A stretch of 64,000 nucleotides of DNA from an uncultured Oscillibacter sp. (GTDB taxonomy: Bacteria > Bacillota > Clostridia > Oscillospirales > Oscillospiraceae), in the NCBI GenBank assembly GCA_910577405.1, contig CAJTMG010000014.1, positions 1 through 64,000 on the forward strand. Direction: 5' to 3'. Shown piece after piece: positions 16,669 to 25,605 of this stretch. Positions within the stretch are counted from its first letter, which is position 1. Each line of letters starts with the position of its first letter. A program made the translations under genes and the position numbers. The notes under the pieces are model-generated. The model saw only the letters and a program-made list of their open reading frames with translations. It did not search any database and had not been told where the DNA came from.

Positions 16669-18225
16669 TCAGTCGTTGGCCAGTCCCATCAGCTCGTCAC
16701 GGAAGATACGCTCGTCCATGAGCTTGAGGTCCTCGGCAATTTTGGGCATAAACTCCATCTGATCCAGGACCTGGGTCTGGAGGTCGATGCCGGGGGCGAT
16801 TTCGATCAGGGTAACGCCCTCGGGACGCAGCTCAAATACGGCGCGCTCGGTGACGTACAGAACCGGCTGATGGACCTTGTTGGCATAATCGCCGGAGAAG
16901 GTGATGTGCTCGACCTTCTGAACGAACTTCTTCTTGCCGCCCTCCTGAATGATGACCAGCTTGCCGTCCCTGCACTCAGTCTTAAGGCCCTTGGCGGTGA
17001 AGGTGCCGCAGTAGACGACCTTCTTGGCGTTCTGGGTGATGTCGATGAATCCGCCCGCGCCGGCCAGACGGGTGCCGAACTTGGAAACGTTCAGGTCGCC
17101 GTTGGGAGCGGTCTCGGCCAGTCCCAGGAAGGCCACGTCCAGACCGCCGCCCTGATAGAAGTCGAACTGCACGTTATGGTCCAGGATTGCCATGGAGTTG
17201 GCCGCGCCGCCGAACTGGGTGCCGCCGTAGGGAACACCGGCGATGGAACCGGCCTCCACGGTCAGGGTCATTTTATTGGAGATTCCCTCTTCCGCGGCCA
17301 CGTTCGCGATTTTTTCCGGCGCGCCGGTGCCCAGGTTGACGATGGCGTCCTGAGGCAGTTCCATGGCGGCCCGGCGCGCGAGAATCTTCTTTGCGTCCAG
17401 GGGAATCGACGGGATATCGTCCACAGGAATCCGGAACTCGCCGCTGAGCGCTCCGTCGTAGGGCATACCCAGGCACTGGTTATTGTCCTCGGGAGAACCG
17501 ACCACAATGGCGTCCACATAGATGCCGGGGATCTTGACCAGCCGGGGGTCCAAGGTGCCGCCCTGCACGATCTTCTCCACCTGAACGATGACAATTCCGC
17601 CAGAGTTCTTGGTGGCCTGGCACTGCGCGGTCACGTCCAGGGGGCCAATCTCTCTATGTACGGTGCAGTTGCCGTACTCGTCGGCGTAGCTGCCCCGGAC
17701 CAAGCAGACGTTGATGGGAATGGGCTTATAGAGCAGCCGTTCCTCGCCCTCGATGTTCACGACCTTCACCAGATCCTCCTTGGTGCAGTCGTTGAGCTTG
17801 CCGCCGCCGTTCCGGGGGTCCACGAAGGTGTACAGGCCAACGTGGGTAATGGTTCCGATATTATGGGCGGCAATGTCGCGGTACATATGGGTGATTACGC
17901 CCTGGGGCAGGTTATAGGCTTCCAGCTTGTTTGCCAGCGCCAGTTCGCCCAGCTTTGCGGCACGGTCCCAATGTCCGCCCACGACCCGTCTGCACATACC
18001 CTCATGACCGAAGTGGTCGCCGCCGGTACCGTCCCGATGGCCCTGGCCCGCCGCGAAGAACAGCGTCAGGTCACGGGGATGTCCGGTTTCCACAAAGCGC
18101 TGTTCCAGAGCCTTGGTGAGCGCTTCCGGGCAGGCGCAGCTCACGAAACCGCCGGTGGACACGGTGTCGCCGTCTTTGACCATCAGGGCCGCTTCCTCGG
18201 CAGTGATCACACGAACTTTCTTCAT
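16669..18225 (-). CDS. Acyl-CoA:acetate CoA-transferase (fused alpha-beta type)
   Basis: A 518-residue class I CoA-transferase with both half-domains in one chain, as in propionate CoA-transferase and YdiF. The N-half starts KVRVITAEEAALMVKDGDTV and has the GGFVSCACPEAL loop. The catalytic glutamate is E324 in TLTVEAGSIAGVP. Here it most likely activates 4-hydroxybutyrate with acetyl-CoA or butyryl-CoA, or releases butyrate. It starts at 18225, 70 bp after crt, and ends 86 bp before abfD. Substrate choice between 4-hydroxybutyrate, butyrate and acetate cannot be settled from sequence. Confidence 0.88.
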   Translation of the reverse strand: MKKVRVITAEEAALMVKDGDTVSTGGFVSCACPEALTKALEQRFVETGHPRDLTLFFAAGQGHRDGTGGDHFGHEGMCRRVVGGHWDRAAKLGELALANKLEAYNLPQGVITHMYRDIAAHNIGTITHVGLYTFVDPRNGGGKLNDCTKEDLVKVVNIEGEERLLYKPIPINVCLVRGSYADEYGNCTVHREIGPLDVTAQCQATKNSGGIVIVQVEKIVQGGTLDPRLVKIPGIYVDAIVVGSPEDNNQCLGMPYDGALSGEFRIPVDDIPSIPLDAKKILARRAAMELPQDAIVNLGTGAPEKIANVAAEEGISNKMTLTVEAGSIAGVPYGGTQFGGAANSMAILDHNVQFDFYQGGGLDVAFLGLAETAPNGDLNVSKFGTRLAGAGGFIDITQNAKKVVYCGTFTAKGLKTECRDGKLVIIQEGGKKKFVQKVEHITFSGDYANKVHQPVLYVTERAVFELRPEGVTLIEIAPGIDLQTQVLDQMEFMPKIAEDLKLMDERIFRDELMGLAND

Positions 18226-18295
18226 GCTTTACAAACTCCCCTTTTTTATGAGATAATAGATAAGAGATATTTTCCCTTCTGACTCCCTGCCGCGC

Positions 18296-19090
18296 TTATT
18301 TGTTCTGGAAGTGCTTCTCTTTCCGCTTCTCCAGAAATGCGCTCATGCCCTCTTTCTGGTCCTCGGTAGCGAAGCACATAGCGAAGAGCTCGTTCTCCAG
18401 GGCGATGCCGTCGTCAATGTCCATCTGCATTCCGCGGTCAATGCAGGCCTTGGAATACTTGACGGCGATGGGTGCGTTGACGGTGAAGGACTTTGCCATG
18501 GCGACCGCGGCGTCCATCAGCTCCTCGGCGGGGTAGACCTCGTTGACAAGACCGATGGCCTTGGCTTCAGCGGCGCTGATGACCTTGCCGGAGAAGATGA
18601 GTTCCTTGGCCTTTGCGATACCGACGCGGCGGGGGAGACGCTGGGTGCCGGAGAATCCGGGGGTGATGCCCAGGCCCACTTCAGGCTGTCCGAACTTCGC
18701 GCCGCCCTTGCCCTCGGCGTTGGGACCGGCGGCAAGGATGATGTCGCAGGCCATGGCGATTTCGCAGCCGCCGCCCAGAGCAAAGCCGTTTACCGCGGCG
18801 ATGGTGGGAATCTCCAGCTTCTCGATACGGCGGAAGAGAGCGGAACCGCGCTGACCCCATTTCCGGCCGCTGGCAACGTCCATGGGCTTCTGCTCGCCGA
18901 TGTCCGCGCCGGCCACAAAGGAGCGGCCCTCGCCGGTGAGGATAAAGGCCCGCAGGTCAGCGTCCTTTTCTACTTCGGAAATCACCTGCTCCAGGTCGGC
19001 GATGACGGTGGAGTTCAGGGCGTTCAGGGCCTCGGGCCGGTTGATGGTCGCAATGCCGATGCTGTCTTTCTTCTCGTAGCGGATTGTCAT
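18296..19090 (-). CDS. crt: Enoyl-CoA hydratase / crotonase
   Basis: A 264-residue crotonase-family protein, first gene of the operon. The oxyanion-hole region is SFVAGADI and the two catalytic glutamates are E110 (ALGGGCEIAMACD) and E137 (FGQPEVGLG). The two lie 27 residues apart rather than the usual 20 because of a Gly/Ala-rich insert AGPNAEGKGGA. In this operon it can hydrate crotonyl-CoA to 3-hydroxybutyryl-CoA, giving an oxidative branch to acetyl-CoA beside the reductive branch through Bcd, as in C. aminobutyricum. AAGGAGG lies 9 bp before ATG 19090. Confidence 0.9.
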   Translation of the reverse strand: MTIRYEKKDSIGIATINRPEALNALNSTVIADLEQVISEVEKDADLRAFILTGEGRSFVAGADIGEQKPMDVASGRKWGQRGSALFRRIEKLEIPTIAAVNGFALGGGCEIAMACDIILAAGPNAEGKGGAKFGQPEVGLGITPGFSGTQRLPRRVGIAKAKELIFSGKVISAAEAKAIGLVNEVYPAEELMDAAVAMAKSFTVNAPIAVKYSKACIDRGMQMDIDDGIALENELFAMCFATEDQKEGMSAFLEKRKEKHFQNK

Positions 19091-19168
19091 GGTTTTTGTC
19101 CTCCTTACAACATTCGAATGTCTGATTCAGGCTGGCGTCACTCTGCCAGCCATCCATTGAGTGACGCG
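19091..19168 (-). promoter_or_regulatory. Structured 5' leader of the crt operon with two exclusive hairpins
   Basis: From the predicted start near 19168 the leader is about 78 nt. One stem pairs GAGTGACGC (19159-19167) with GCGTCACTC (19135-19143) at the very 5' end. A second pairs GCCAGCC (19145-19151) with GGCTGGC (19130-19136). They overlap at 19135-19136 and cross, so only one can form at a time. A perfect 12-bp palindrome ACATTCGAATGT (19110-19121) lies just before the ribosome site. It could be an mRNA stabiliser, an attenuator-like switch, or a DNA operator. Confidence 0.55.
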
Positions 19169-19178
19169 TGATTATTGA

Positions 19179-19195
19179 AGCAATTTTTGTGCCAA
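19179..19195 (-). promoter_or_regulatory. Sigma-54 (RpoN) -24/-12 promoter of the crt-abfD-bcd-etf operon
   Basis: The minus strand reads TTGGCACAAAAATTGCT. It matches the consensus TTGGCACGNNNNTTGCW at every fixed position except one, and the GG and GC doublets are exactly 10 nt apart. The start would be near 19168, 78 nt before crt. Sigma-54 promoters are rare and need an activator bound upstream; candidate sites are at 19311, 19442 and 19463. Confidence 0.75.
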
Positions 19196-19310
19196 CTATT
19201 CAGCGACTGGTTTCCCCTGCATTTCCCACTATTTTTGTGAGGTTCAAACAAAAAGTCTGCCCCGTCTTTGTGGACTTCCCACAGTACCACAGGAAATCCT
19301 TTCCGGCGGT

Positions 19311-19478
19311 CTATTCAATTTTGAATAGCAAATTTCAGGAGGCGCTTTTCAGCAAAACCGATAAAGCAATTGGTATTTCAGGGCGTTTGACTGTTTTTTC
19401 TTAACAAATCCGCGGTCTGGTTACAGAGGGCCAAGGGGGGGTATTCAATTTTGAATAACGGCTATTCATTTCTGAATT
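19311..19478. promoter_or_regulatory. Three AT-rich palindromes, candidate enhancer-binding-protein sites
   Basis: TATTCAATTTTGAATA occurs twice as a perfect palindrome (19312-19327, extended by one pair, and 19442-19457), and a third variant TATTCATTTCTGAATT is at 19463-19478. Relative to the predicted crt start they centre near -151, -281 and -302. The last two are 21 bp apart, two helical turns. This is the usual distance range for sigma-54 activators. No regulator of that type is encoded in the window. Confidence 0.65.
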
Positions 19479-19614
19479 TTCCCTCCCGGTTTCCGGCGAA
19501 GCCCATGAAAATACCGGAAAACACGGCATAAAAAATCTTTTTATTTTTTTGTAAGATTTGAAGAAAAATACCTTCCCGTATCGTATTATCATCAGGCAAG
19601 GGAGGTGTGCATCG

Positions 19615-20133
19615 ATGACAAGAGAGGACTTCTCAGCGCTGGTGGTCCAATATGAGCGTCTGGTGTACACCATCTGCTATCAGCTGGTCCGGGATGCGGC
19701 AACGGCGGAAGATCTGACACAGGAGACGTTTCTTTCGGCGTACCTGCATCAGGAGAGCCTGCCGGCGGGCTACGAACAGCAGTGGCTGGGGCGGATTGCC
19801 GCGAACAAGGCCAAAGACCATCTGCAAAGCGCCTGGAACCGGAAGACGGTGCTTCCCGGCGAGCAGGCGATCCCGGTAGGGCTGGCGCCTGCGGCGGAGG
19901 AGGTGGCTTTGCGGCGGGGTGCGGCGGCGGAGATTGCGGAGGCTGTCGGACGAATGCGGGAGCCTTACGGTCCGGTATGCCGTATGTGCCTGCTGGAAGA
20001 GCGCAGCATCGAAGAAGCCGCCCTGTCTCTGGGACGGCCTGTCAAGACAGTATACACACAGCTTTCCCGCGGCAAACGGCTGCTGCGGGAAGAATTGGAA
20101 AGGAGCGGAGCGTATGGAAGTCTTTCGCGCTGA
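19615..20133 (+). CDS. ECF-type RNA polymerase sigma factor
   Basis: A 172-residue sigma-70-family factor with only regions 2 and 4. Region 2 is YERLVYTICYQLVRDAATAEDLTQETFL (split here for length: AEDLTQETFLSAY is the -10-recognition helix). Region 4 is EERSIEEAALSLGRPVKTVYTQLSRGKRLL, reported as EEAALSLGRPVKTVYTQ for the helix-turn-helix. ATG 19615 follows GGGAGG. The gene overlaps the next one, which looks like its anti-sigma factor, by 20 bp. It diverges from the crt operon. No matching ECF promoter pair could be assigned with confidence. Confidence 0.88.
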   Translation: MTREDFSALVVQYERLVYTICYQLVRDAATAEDLTQETFLSAYLHQESLPAGYEQQWLGRIAANKAKDHLQSAWNRKTVLPGEQAIPVGLAPAAEEVALRRGAAAEIAEAVGRMREPYGPVCRMCLLEERSIEEAALSLGRPVKTVYTQLSRGKRLLREELERSGAYGSLSR

Positions 20134-20542
20134 CGGACACCTGACGGACGAAGCCCTGCTGCTTCTGATTCAGGAGGGCGTGCCGGAAGAGCTGACCCGG
20201 CTGGAAATCGCGGAACATCTGGCCTTCTGCGGGGAGTGTCTGGAACGGTACACGAGGCTGTTGGACGCCGCGCCGCTTCTGACGCCCGCCCGGTCCTGCG
20301 AAAGAAGTCTCTGGGCCAGAATCCGCGCCCGGGCAATCCAGGCGTTCACCAGCAGATACGCAACGGCTGCGGCGGCGGTCTTCATTGCACTGACAGTCGT
20401 CTGGGGAAACCCGCCGATGGAGACCGTGCGGGAAGTGTTTCCGGAGGACCGTCCCGCCATTACGGAGCGTATCGGCGAAACCCTGTCCCAGGCCATCACA
20501 GAGCTGTCGGATTTCCTCGGCGGCTTCCGGTCCCATTCCTAA
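20114..20542 (+). CDS. Putative anti-sigma factor with zinc-finger-like motif and one TM helix
   Basis: A 142-residue protein starting MEVFRADGHLTDEALLLLI. HLAFCGECLERY (about 36-47) has the HxxxCxxC arrangement of zinc-finger anti-sigma domains (zf-HC2). One membrane helix, TAAAAVFIALTVVW, lies near residue 85, followed by an extracytoplasmic tail of about 45 residues. It starts inside the sigma gene, so they are translationally coupled. It probably holds the sigma factor at the membrane until a signal arrives. Confidence 0.75.
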   Translation: MEVFRADGHLTDEALLLLIQEGVPEELTRLEIAEHLAFCGECLERYTRLLDAAPLLTPARSCERSLWARIRARAIQAFTSRYATAAAAVFIALTVVWGNPPMETVREVFPEDRPAITERIGETLSQAITELSDFLGGFRSHS

Positions 20543-20557
20543 AGGAGGTTTTCCCTT

Positions 20558-21280
20558 ATGCGATTGATTCACTGGCTTCTTCATTTTATCTTCTCCTGCG
20601 TCCCCGGCTGCGGGCAGATGTATCAGGGCTACATGAAACGGGGACTGTCCCAATGCGTGATGTTCTTTCTCGGCTGCGGGGTGGTGATCTTCCTTCAGGC
20701 AGAGGCTCTGATGACTCTGCTTGCCCCCCTGTGGCTATACACGTTCTTTGACAGCTACAATCTCCGCCGATGCCTGCGGGAGGGCTACGGGCCGGAGGAC
20801 TCCTATCTCTTTGGTCTGTCTGATTGGGATTCCCATCGGCTGGCGGAACTCCTGAACCGGCGGCACAGCTTCCTTGGCTGGGCGCTGGTGGTGATGGGGG
20901 TTTACAGCCTTTATCAGCTTACCGCCCGGCGGCTCTTCTCCTTCCTGTTCCGGGACTTTTTACCCTGGATGGAATGGCTCTATGATCTGCTGGTCTGGGA
21001 TATGCCCCGGATTCTGGGCAGCGTTCTGATTCTCGGCCTGGGCTTGTGGTTCATCCGCGGCCCAAAGGCGCATATAGAAGACGACGAGTCCTACACGCCG
21101 CCGTCCTCTTCCGAACCCCCGCCGAAAATGGACCCCACCTCCTGGACGGAAGCCGAAGCGAAGCTCCACAGCCAGCCGGAACCTCAGGCCCCCGGCGCGG
21201 AACCAACTCCCGTGACCTTCCAATGGAAATCCGAATTTGAAGTAGAGAAATTCGAGGAAAATGGGGGAAAAGAGGAATAA
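20558..21280 (+). CDS. Multi-pass membrane protein of unknown function
   Basis: A 240-residue protein with about five hydrophobic segments in residues 1-165 and a charged, proline-rich cytoplasmic tail of about 75 residues. The start PGCGQMYQGYMKRGLSQ recalls the small TM2-type motif of membrane proteins, but this is weak. AAAGGAGG precedes ATG 20558, 15 bp after the anti-sigma gene, so it is the third gene of the sigma operon and ends at the terminator at 21295. Its job may be in the envelope response controlled by the sigma factor. Confidence 0.7.
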   Translation: MRLIHWLLHFIFSCVPGCGQMYQGYMKRGLSQCVMFFLGCGVVIFLQAEALMTLLAPLWLYTFFDSYNLRRCLREGYGPEDSYLFGLSDWDSHRLAELLNRRHSFLGWALVVMGVYSLYQLTARRLFSFLFRDFLPWMEWLYDLLVWDMPRILGSVLILGLGLWFIRGPKAHIEDDESYTPPSSSEPPPKMDPTSWTEAEAKLHSQPEPQAPGAEPTPVTFQWKSEFEVEKFEENGGKEE

Positions 21281-21294
21281 TCGGGCAATCAAAG

Positions 21295-21330
21295 AAGCCT
21301 GTCAGGTCATTGCACCCGGCAGGCTTTTTT
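21295..21330 (+). terminator. Rho-independent terminator of the ECF sigma operon
   Basis: AAGCCTG at 21295-21301 pairs with CAGGCTT at 21320-21326, followed by a T run to 21330. It also lies at the 3' end of the convergent LRR gene. Confidence 0.85.
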
Positions 21331-21331
21331 C

Positions 21332-22540
21332 TTATGGGTTTTCTTTCAGGAGTCCTTCTTTTTCCAGCAGTTCCATCAAAGCCGGTTCGGTTTCGGCCAA
21401 TGGCAGCAGCTTTTCTCCCGCCCGCCGGATGTACTTCATGCACTGGGTCCGGTGGCCGTCAGGGATGTCCTCTCCATCAGCGACCCGGCGGGCAAAGGCT
21501 TTCAGGGTGTTTTCTCTGGCGTCCTTCGGGAGCTTCCCCAGCGTCAGGCCGTCCACGATGATTTCCGCCCCGGTGCCATGGAACGCGCTGGCGGAAATTT
21601 TCACGCTTTTGCCAAGAATCCGGACCGTCTCCAAACCGGAACAGTTCAGGAAGGCTTCCGCGCCGATTCCGGTCACAGCGGCGGGGATGGTGATTTCCTC
21701 CAGGCTGTCGCAGTCTTCAAAGGTATTGTCAAGGATTTCCGTCACGCTTCCGGGGATGTCCACGGTCCGGAGGGAAGTACAGCCGTTGAACAGATAATTC
21801 CCCAGGACCTTCACGCCCTCCGGAATGTGAATGCACTCGAGGCCGGTGCAGTTCTCGAACGCCGCAAATGCCAGCCTGTTCACGCTTTCAGGAATCCGGA
21901 TTTCCCGCAGAGACGCACATCCCCGGAAGCAGGTCAGGCCAATTTCCGGCAAGCCCTCCGGGAGGACGACATGGGTCAGGCGGGAGCATCCCAGAAAGGC
22001 GGAATTACCGATTTTCTGGACGCTGTTGGGAATCCGTATATCCACCAGGGACGTGCATTGGGAAAAGGCGTATATATCAATGACCCCAAGATTTTCCGGC
22101 AGTCTGACGAACTCCAGAGAATGGCAGCGATAGAACGCCGCATCGCTGATTCTCCACATATTTTTGGGCAGATAGACCTCCCGCAGATTTTCGCAGGAAT
22201 CAAAGATATACTCCGGCAGAACAGTCACGCCGCCGGGAATCCGGATGCTCCGCAGACTGTCGCAATGCTCAAAGGCTCCCCGCATATGTTTGCCGCCGAT
22301 CTCCCGCAGGCTGTCAGGCAGATGGACGCGGTTCAGACGGCGGCAGTCCCGGAACGCGCCCTGGGCAATCCGTACAACGCCCTCCGGAAGGTAAACACTG
22401 GTAATCAGCTCGTTGCCCCGGGGCCCGGCCTGGAACGCGTCCTCTGAAATGTCCGTTACGCCCTCCGGAACCGCTACGTCTCCGCCGGGGCCGGTGTATT
22501 TTATCAGCTTGCCGCCTTTGATTTCAAAATCCTGGTCCAT
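21332..22540 (-). CDS. BspA-type leucine-rich-repeat protein
   Basis: A 402-residue protein made of about 12 repeats of roughly 23 residues, each like CxSLREIRIPESVNRLAFAAF, the BspA/Treponema-type LRR (LRR_5). There is no signal peptide, TM helix or cell-wall motif: the chain starts MDQDFEIKGGKLIKYTGPGG, so this copy is likely cytoplasmic, unlike the secreted adhesin BspA. ATG 22540 follows AGGAGG; a slightly earlier in-frame ATG has no ribosome site. A short C-terminal region (about 330-402) lacks the repeats. Role unknown, perhaps protein binding. Confidence 0.85.
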   Translation of the reverse strand: MDQDFEIKGGKLIKYTGPGGDVAVPEGVTDISEDAFQAGPRGNELITSVYLPEGVVRIAQGAFRDCRRLNRVHLPDSLREIGGKHMRGAFEHCDSLRSIRIPGGVTVLPEYIFDSCENLREVYLPKNMWRISDAAFYRCHSLEFVRLPENLGVIDIYAFSQCTSLVDIRIPNSVQKIGNSAFLGCSRLTHVVLPEGLPEIGLTCFRGCASLREIRIPESVNRLAFAAFENCTGLECIHIPEGVKVLGNYLFNGCTSLRTVDIPGSVTEILDNTFEDCDSLEEITIPAAVTGIGAEAFLNCSGLETVRILGKSVKISASAFHGTGAEIIVDGLTLGKLPKDARENTLKAFARRVADGEDIPDGHRTQCMKYIRRAGEKLLPLAETEPALMELLEKEGLLKENP

Positions 22541-22562
22541 GCTTCCTCCTATTGAAAAATCT

Positions 22563-22760
22563 CTATCGTTTTCTGTATTTTTCCAGTTCATCCTCGGCCT
22601 GTTCGCAGGAAATATACAGCTTTTCCGCCTCCCGCAAAGCGCGTATCAGAACCACTTCCGCCTCGTCGCATTTATTTTCCAGCAAAAGCTCTATCGCGTC
22701 GTTTGCCCCGCAGGAAACCGTTACATACATCTGCCATACAGTATCAAAGTCTTTTATCAT
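22563..22760 (-). CDS. Small hypothetical helical protein
   Basis: A 65-residue acidic protein starting MIKDFDTVWQMYVTV. Residues 20-65 are likely one or two amphipathic helices (AIELLLENKCDEAEVVLIRA and a Glu/Lys-rich end). ATG 22760 follows GGATGG and a perfect-spacing promoter. It precedes the LRR gene by 22 bp and could be co-transcribed with it. Not recognised. Confidence 0.6.
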   Translation of the reverse strand: MIKDFDTVWQMYVTVSCGANDAIELLLENKCDEAEVVLIRALREAEKLYISCEQAEDELEKYRKR

Positions 22761-22782
22761 AATATCACCATCCTTTAGTAAG

Positions 22783-22811
22783 AATATATAACACTTGGTA
22801 GCAAAAGTCAA
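22783..22811 (-). promoter_or_regulatory. Strong sigma-A promoter of the small gene and LRR gene
   Basis: On the minus strand TTGACT (22811-22806) and TATATT (22788-22783) have 17 bp spacing. The start would lie about 15 bp before the ribosome site. Confidence 0.6.
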
Positions 22812-22855
22812 TAATTTGTCGGACTTTGTGCTATCCTATACGTTGAGGTGGTAAT

Positions 22856-23026
22856 ATGTGTGAGCAAAAGCCATTAAAAGTAAAAATCAGTGTTTCGTTA
22901 GATTCAGCAGTGGTCGAAAAACTCCGTATCCTTGCAGAAGAGGATGACCGGCAGCTTTCTTCTTATATCAATTTGGTTTTGCGCAACTATCTTCGCAATC
23001 TGGAAGCAAAGGAAAAGGACGGGTAA
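22856..23026 (+). CDS. Short ribbon-helix-helix (Arc/CopG-like) protein
   Basis: A 56-residue frame starting MCEQKPLKVKISVSLDSAVV and ending at 23026. The pattern fits a ribbon-helix-helix DNA-binding protein: a short beta strand (KVKISVSLD), helix 1 (SAVVEKLRILAEEDD) and helix 2 (QLSSYINLVLRNYLRNLEA). GAGGTGG lies 6 bp before the ATG and a terminator follows 10 bp after the stop, so it is a complete single-gene unit. It is divergent from the 65-residue gene and no toxin partner is adjacent. Confidence 0.7.
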   Translation: MCEQKPLKVKISVSLDSAVVEKLRILAEEDDRQLSSYINLVLRNYLRNLEAKEKDG

Positions 23027-23047
23027 GCACTCCCGCCCTTTTGTTTT
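23015..23047. terminator. Terminator between the RHH gene and lepA
   Basis: AAGGACGGG pairs with CCCGCCCTT around an 8-nt loop and is followed by TTTTG and a long T run on the plus strand. The minus side can serve lepA. Confidence 0.7.
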
Positions 23048-23052
23048 TTTTG

Positions 23053-24855
<1,803 letters not shown>

Positions 24856-24897
24856 ATTACCCCTCCTAACTGTGGCGGTTATTTTTCTGATTTCGGT

Positions 24898-25584
24898 CTA
24901 TTTGTCGTCCCCGCGCTCCTCCAGACAGTAGCCCACCATGCGGATGGTACGGATTTTCACGGCAGAATGGAGATGGGTCAGCTTTTTCCGGAGGAATGAA
25001 ATATAGACCTCCACATTATTATCCTCGGCGTCGGATTCGTAGCCCCAGATTTTCAGCAGGATGGATTCTTTCGTCAGAACAAGGTTGCGGTTGAGCATAA
25101 GCATTTCCATCATGTCGAACTCCTTCCTGCTGAGCCGGACGGACCGTTGGCCGCAGGAGAGGGTAAAGGCGTTCTTCTCCAGCCGCAGGTCCCCGAACTC
25201 CAGCAGGTCGGTATTGCGCAGTTCCGGCTGACGGCGGGTAAGCGCGCGGATACAGGCCAGAAGTTCTTTGGGGTCAAAGGGCTTGGTCAGGTAGTAATCC
25301 GCGCCCCGGTCCAGGCCCTCCACCCGGTCGGAGATTTCGGAGCGGGCGGTGAGCATCAGGACGGGCACGGCGCTTCCCGATTCCCGCAGACGGCGCAGAA
25401 CCGTGAAGCCGTCCAGCTTGGGGAGCATCACGTCCAGAAGCACCACGTCGTAAATGCCGGTCAAGGCGTCGTCCAGGCCGGATTCCCCGTCGTTCCGCAC
25501 GTCCGCGGTGTATCCGTTCAGCTCCAGAAGGTCCTGCAAGGTCGCGGCAAGCCGTGCCTCGTCTTCAATTACCAATACACGCAT
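24898..25584 (-). CDS. OmpR/PhoB-family response regulator without a nearby kinase
   Basis: A 228-residue regulator. The receiver has the acidic pair E7/D8, phosphoacceptor D51 in DVVLLDVMLPKLDGF, T in MLTARS and the conserved Lys in YLTKPFDPKELL. The C-terminal winged helix ends with DAEDNNVEVYISFLRKKL and IRTIRMVGYCLE, as in the PhoB group. AAGGAGG precedes ATG 25584. No histidine kinase gene is adjacent on either side, which is unusual for this class. The upstream neighbour, 21 bp away, is the DUF4340 gene, so the two are probably an operon. Confidence 0.92.
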   Translation of the reverse strand: MRVLVIEDEARLAATLQDLLELNGYTADVRNDGESGLDDALTGIYDVVLLDVMLPKLDGFTVLRRLRESGSAVPVLMLTARSEISDRVEGLDRGADYYLTKPFDPKELLACIRALTRRQPELRNTDLLEFGDLRLEKNAFTLSCGQRSVRLSRKEFDMMEMLMLNRNLVLTKESILLKIWGYESDAEDNNVEVYISFLRKKLTHLHSAVKIRTIRMVGYCLEERGDDK

Positions 25585-25605
25585 AGCGCCTCCTTCCATT
25601 CCGCT

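Noticed and set aside
22563..23026. A toxin-antitoxin pair formed by the RHH gene and the divergent 65-residue gene
   Set aside because: Toxin-antitoxin genes are normally co-directional and overlapping. These two are divergent, and the 65-residue protein shows no toxin fold.
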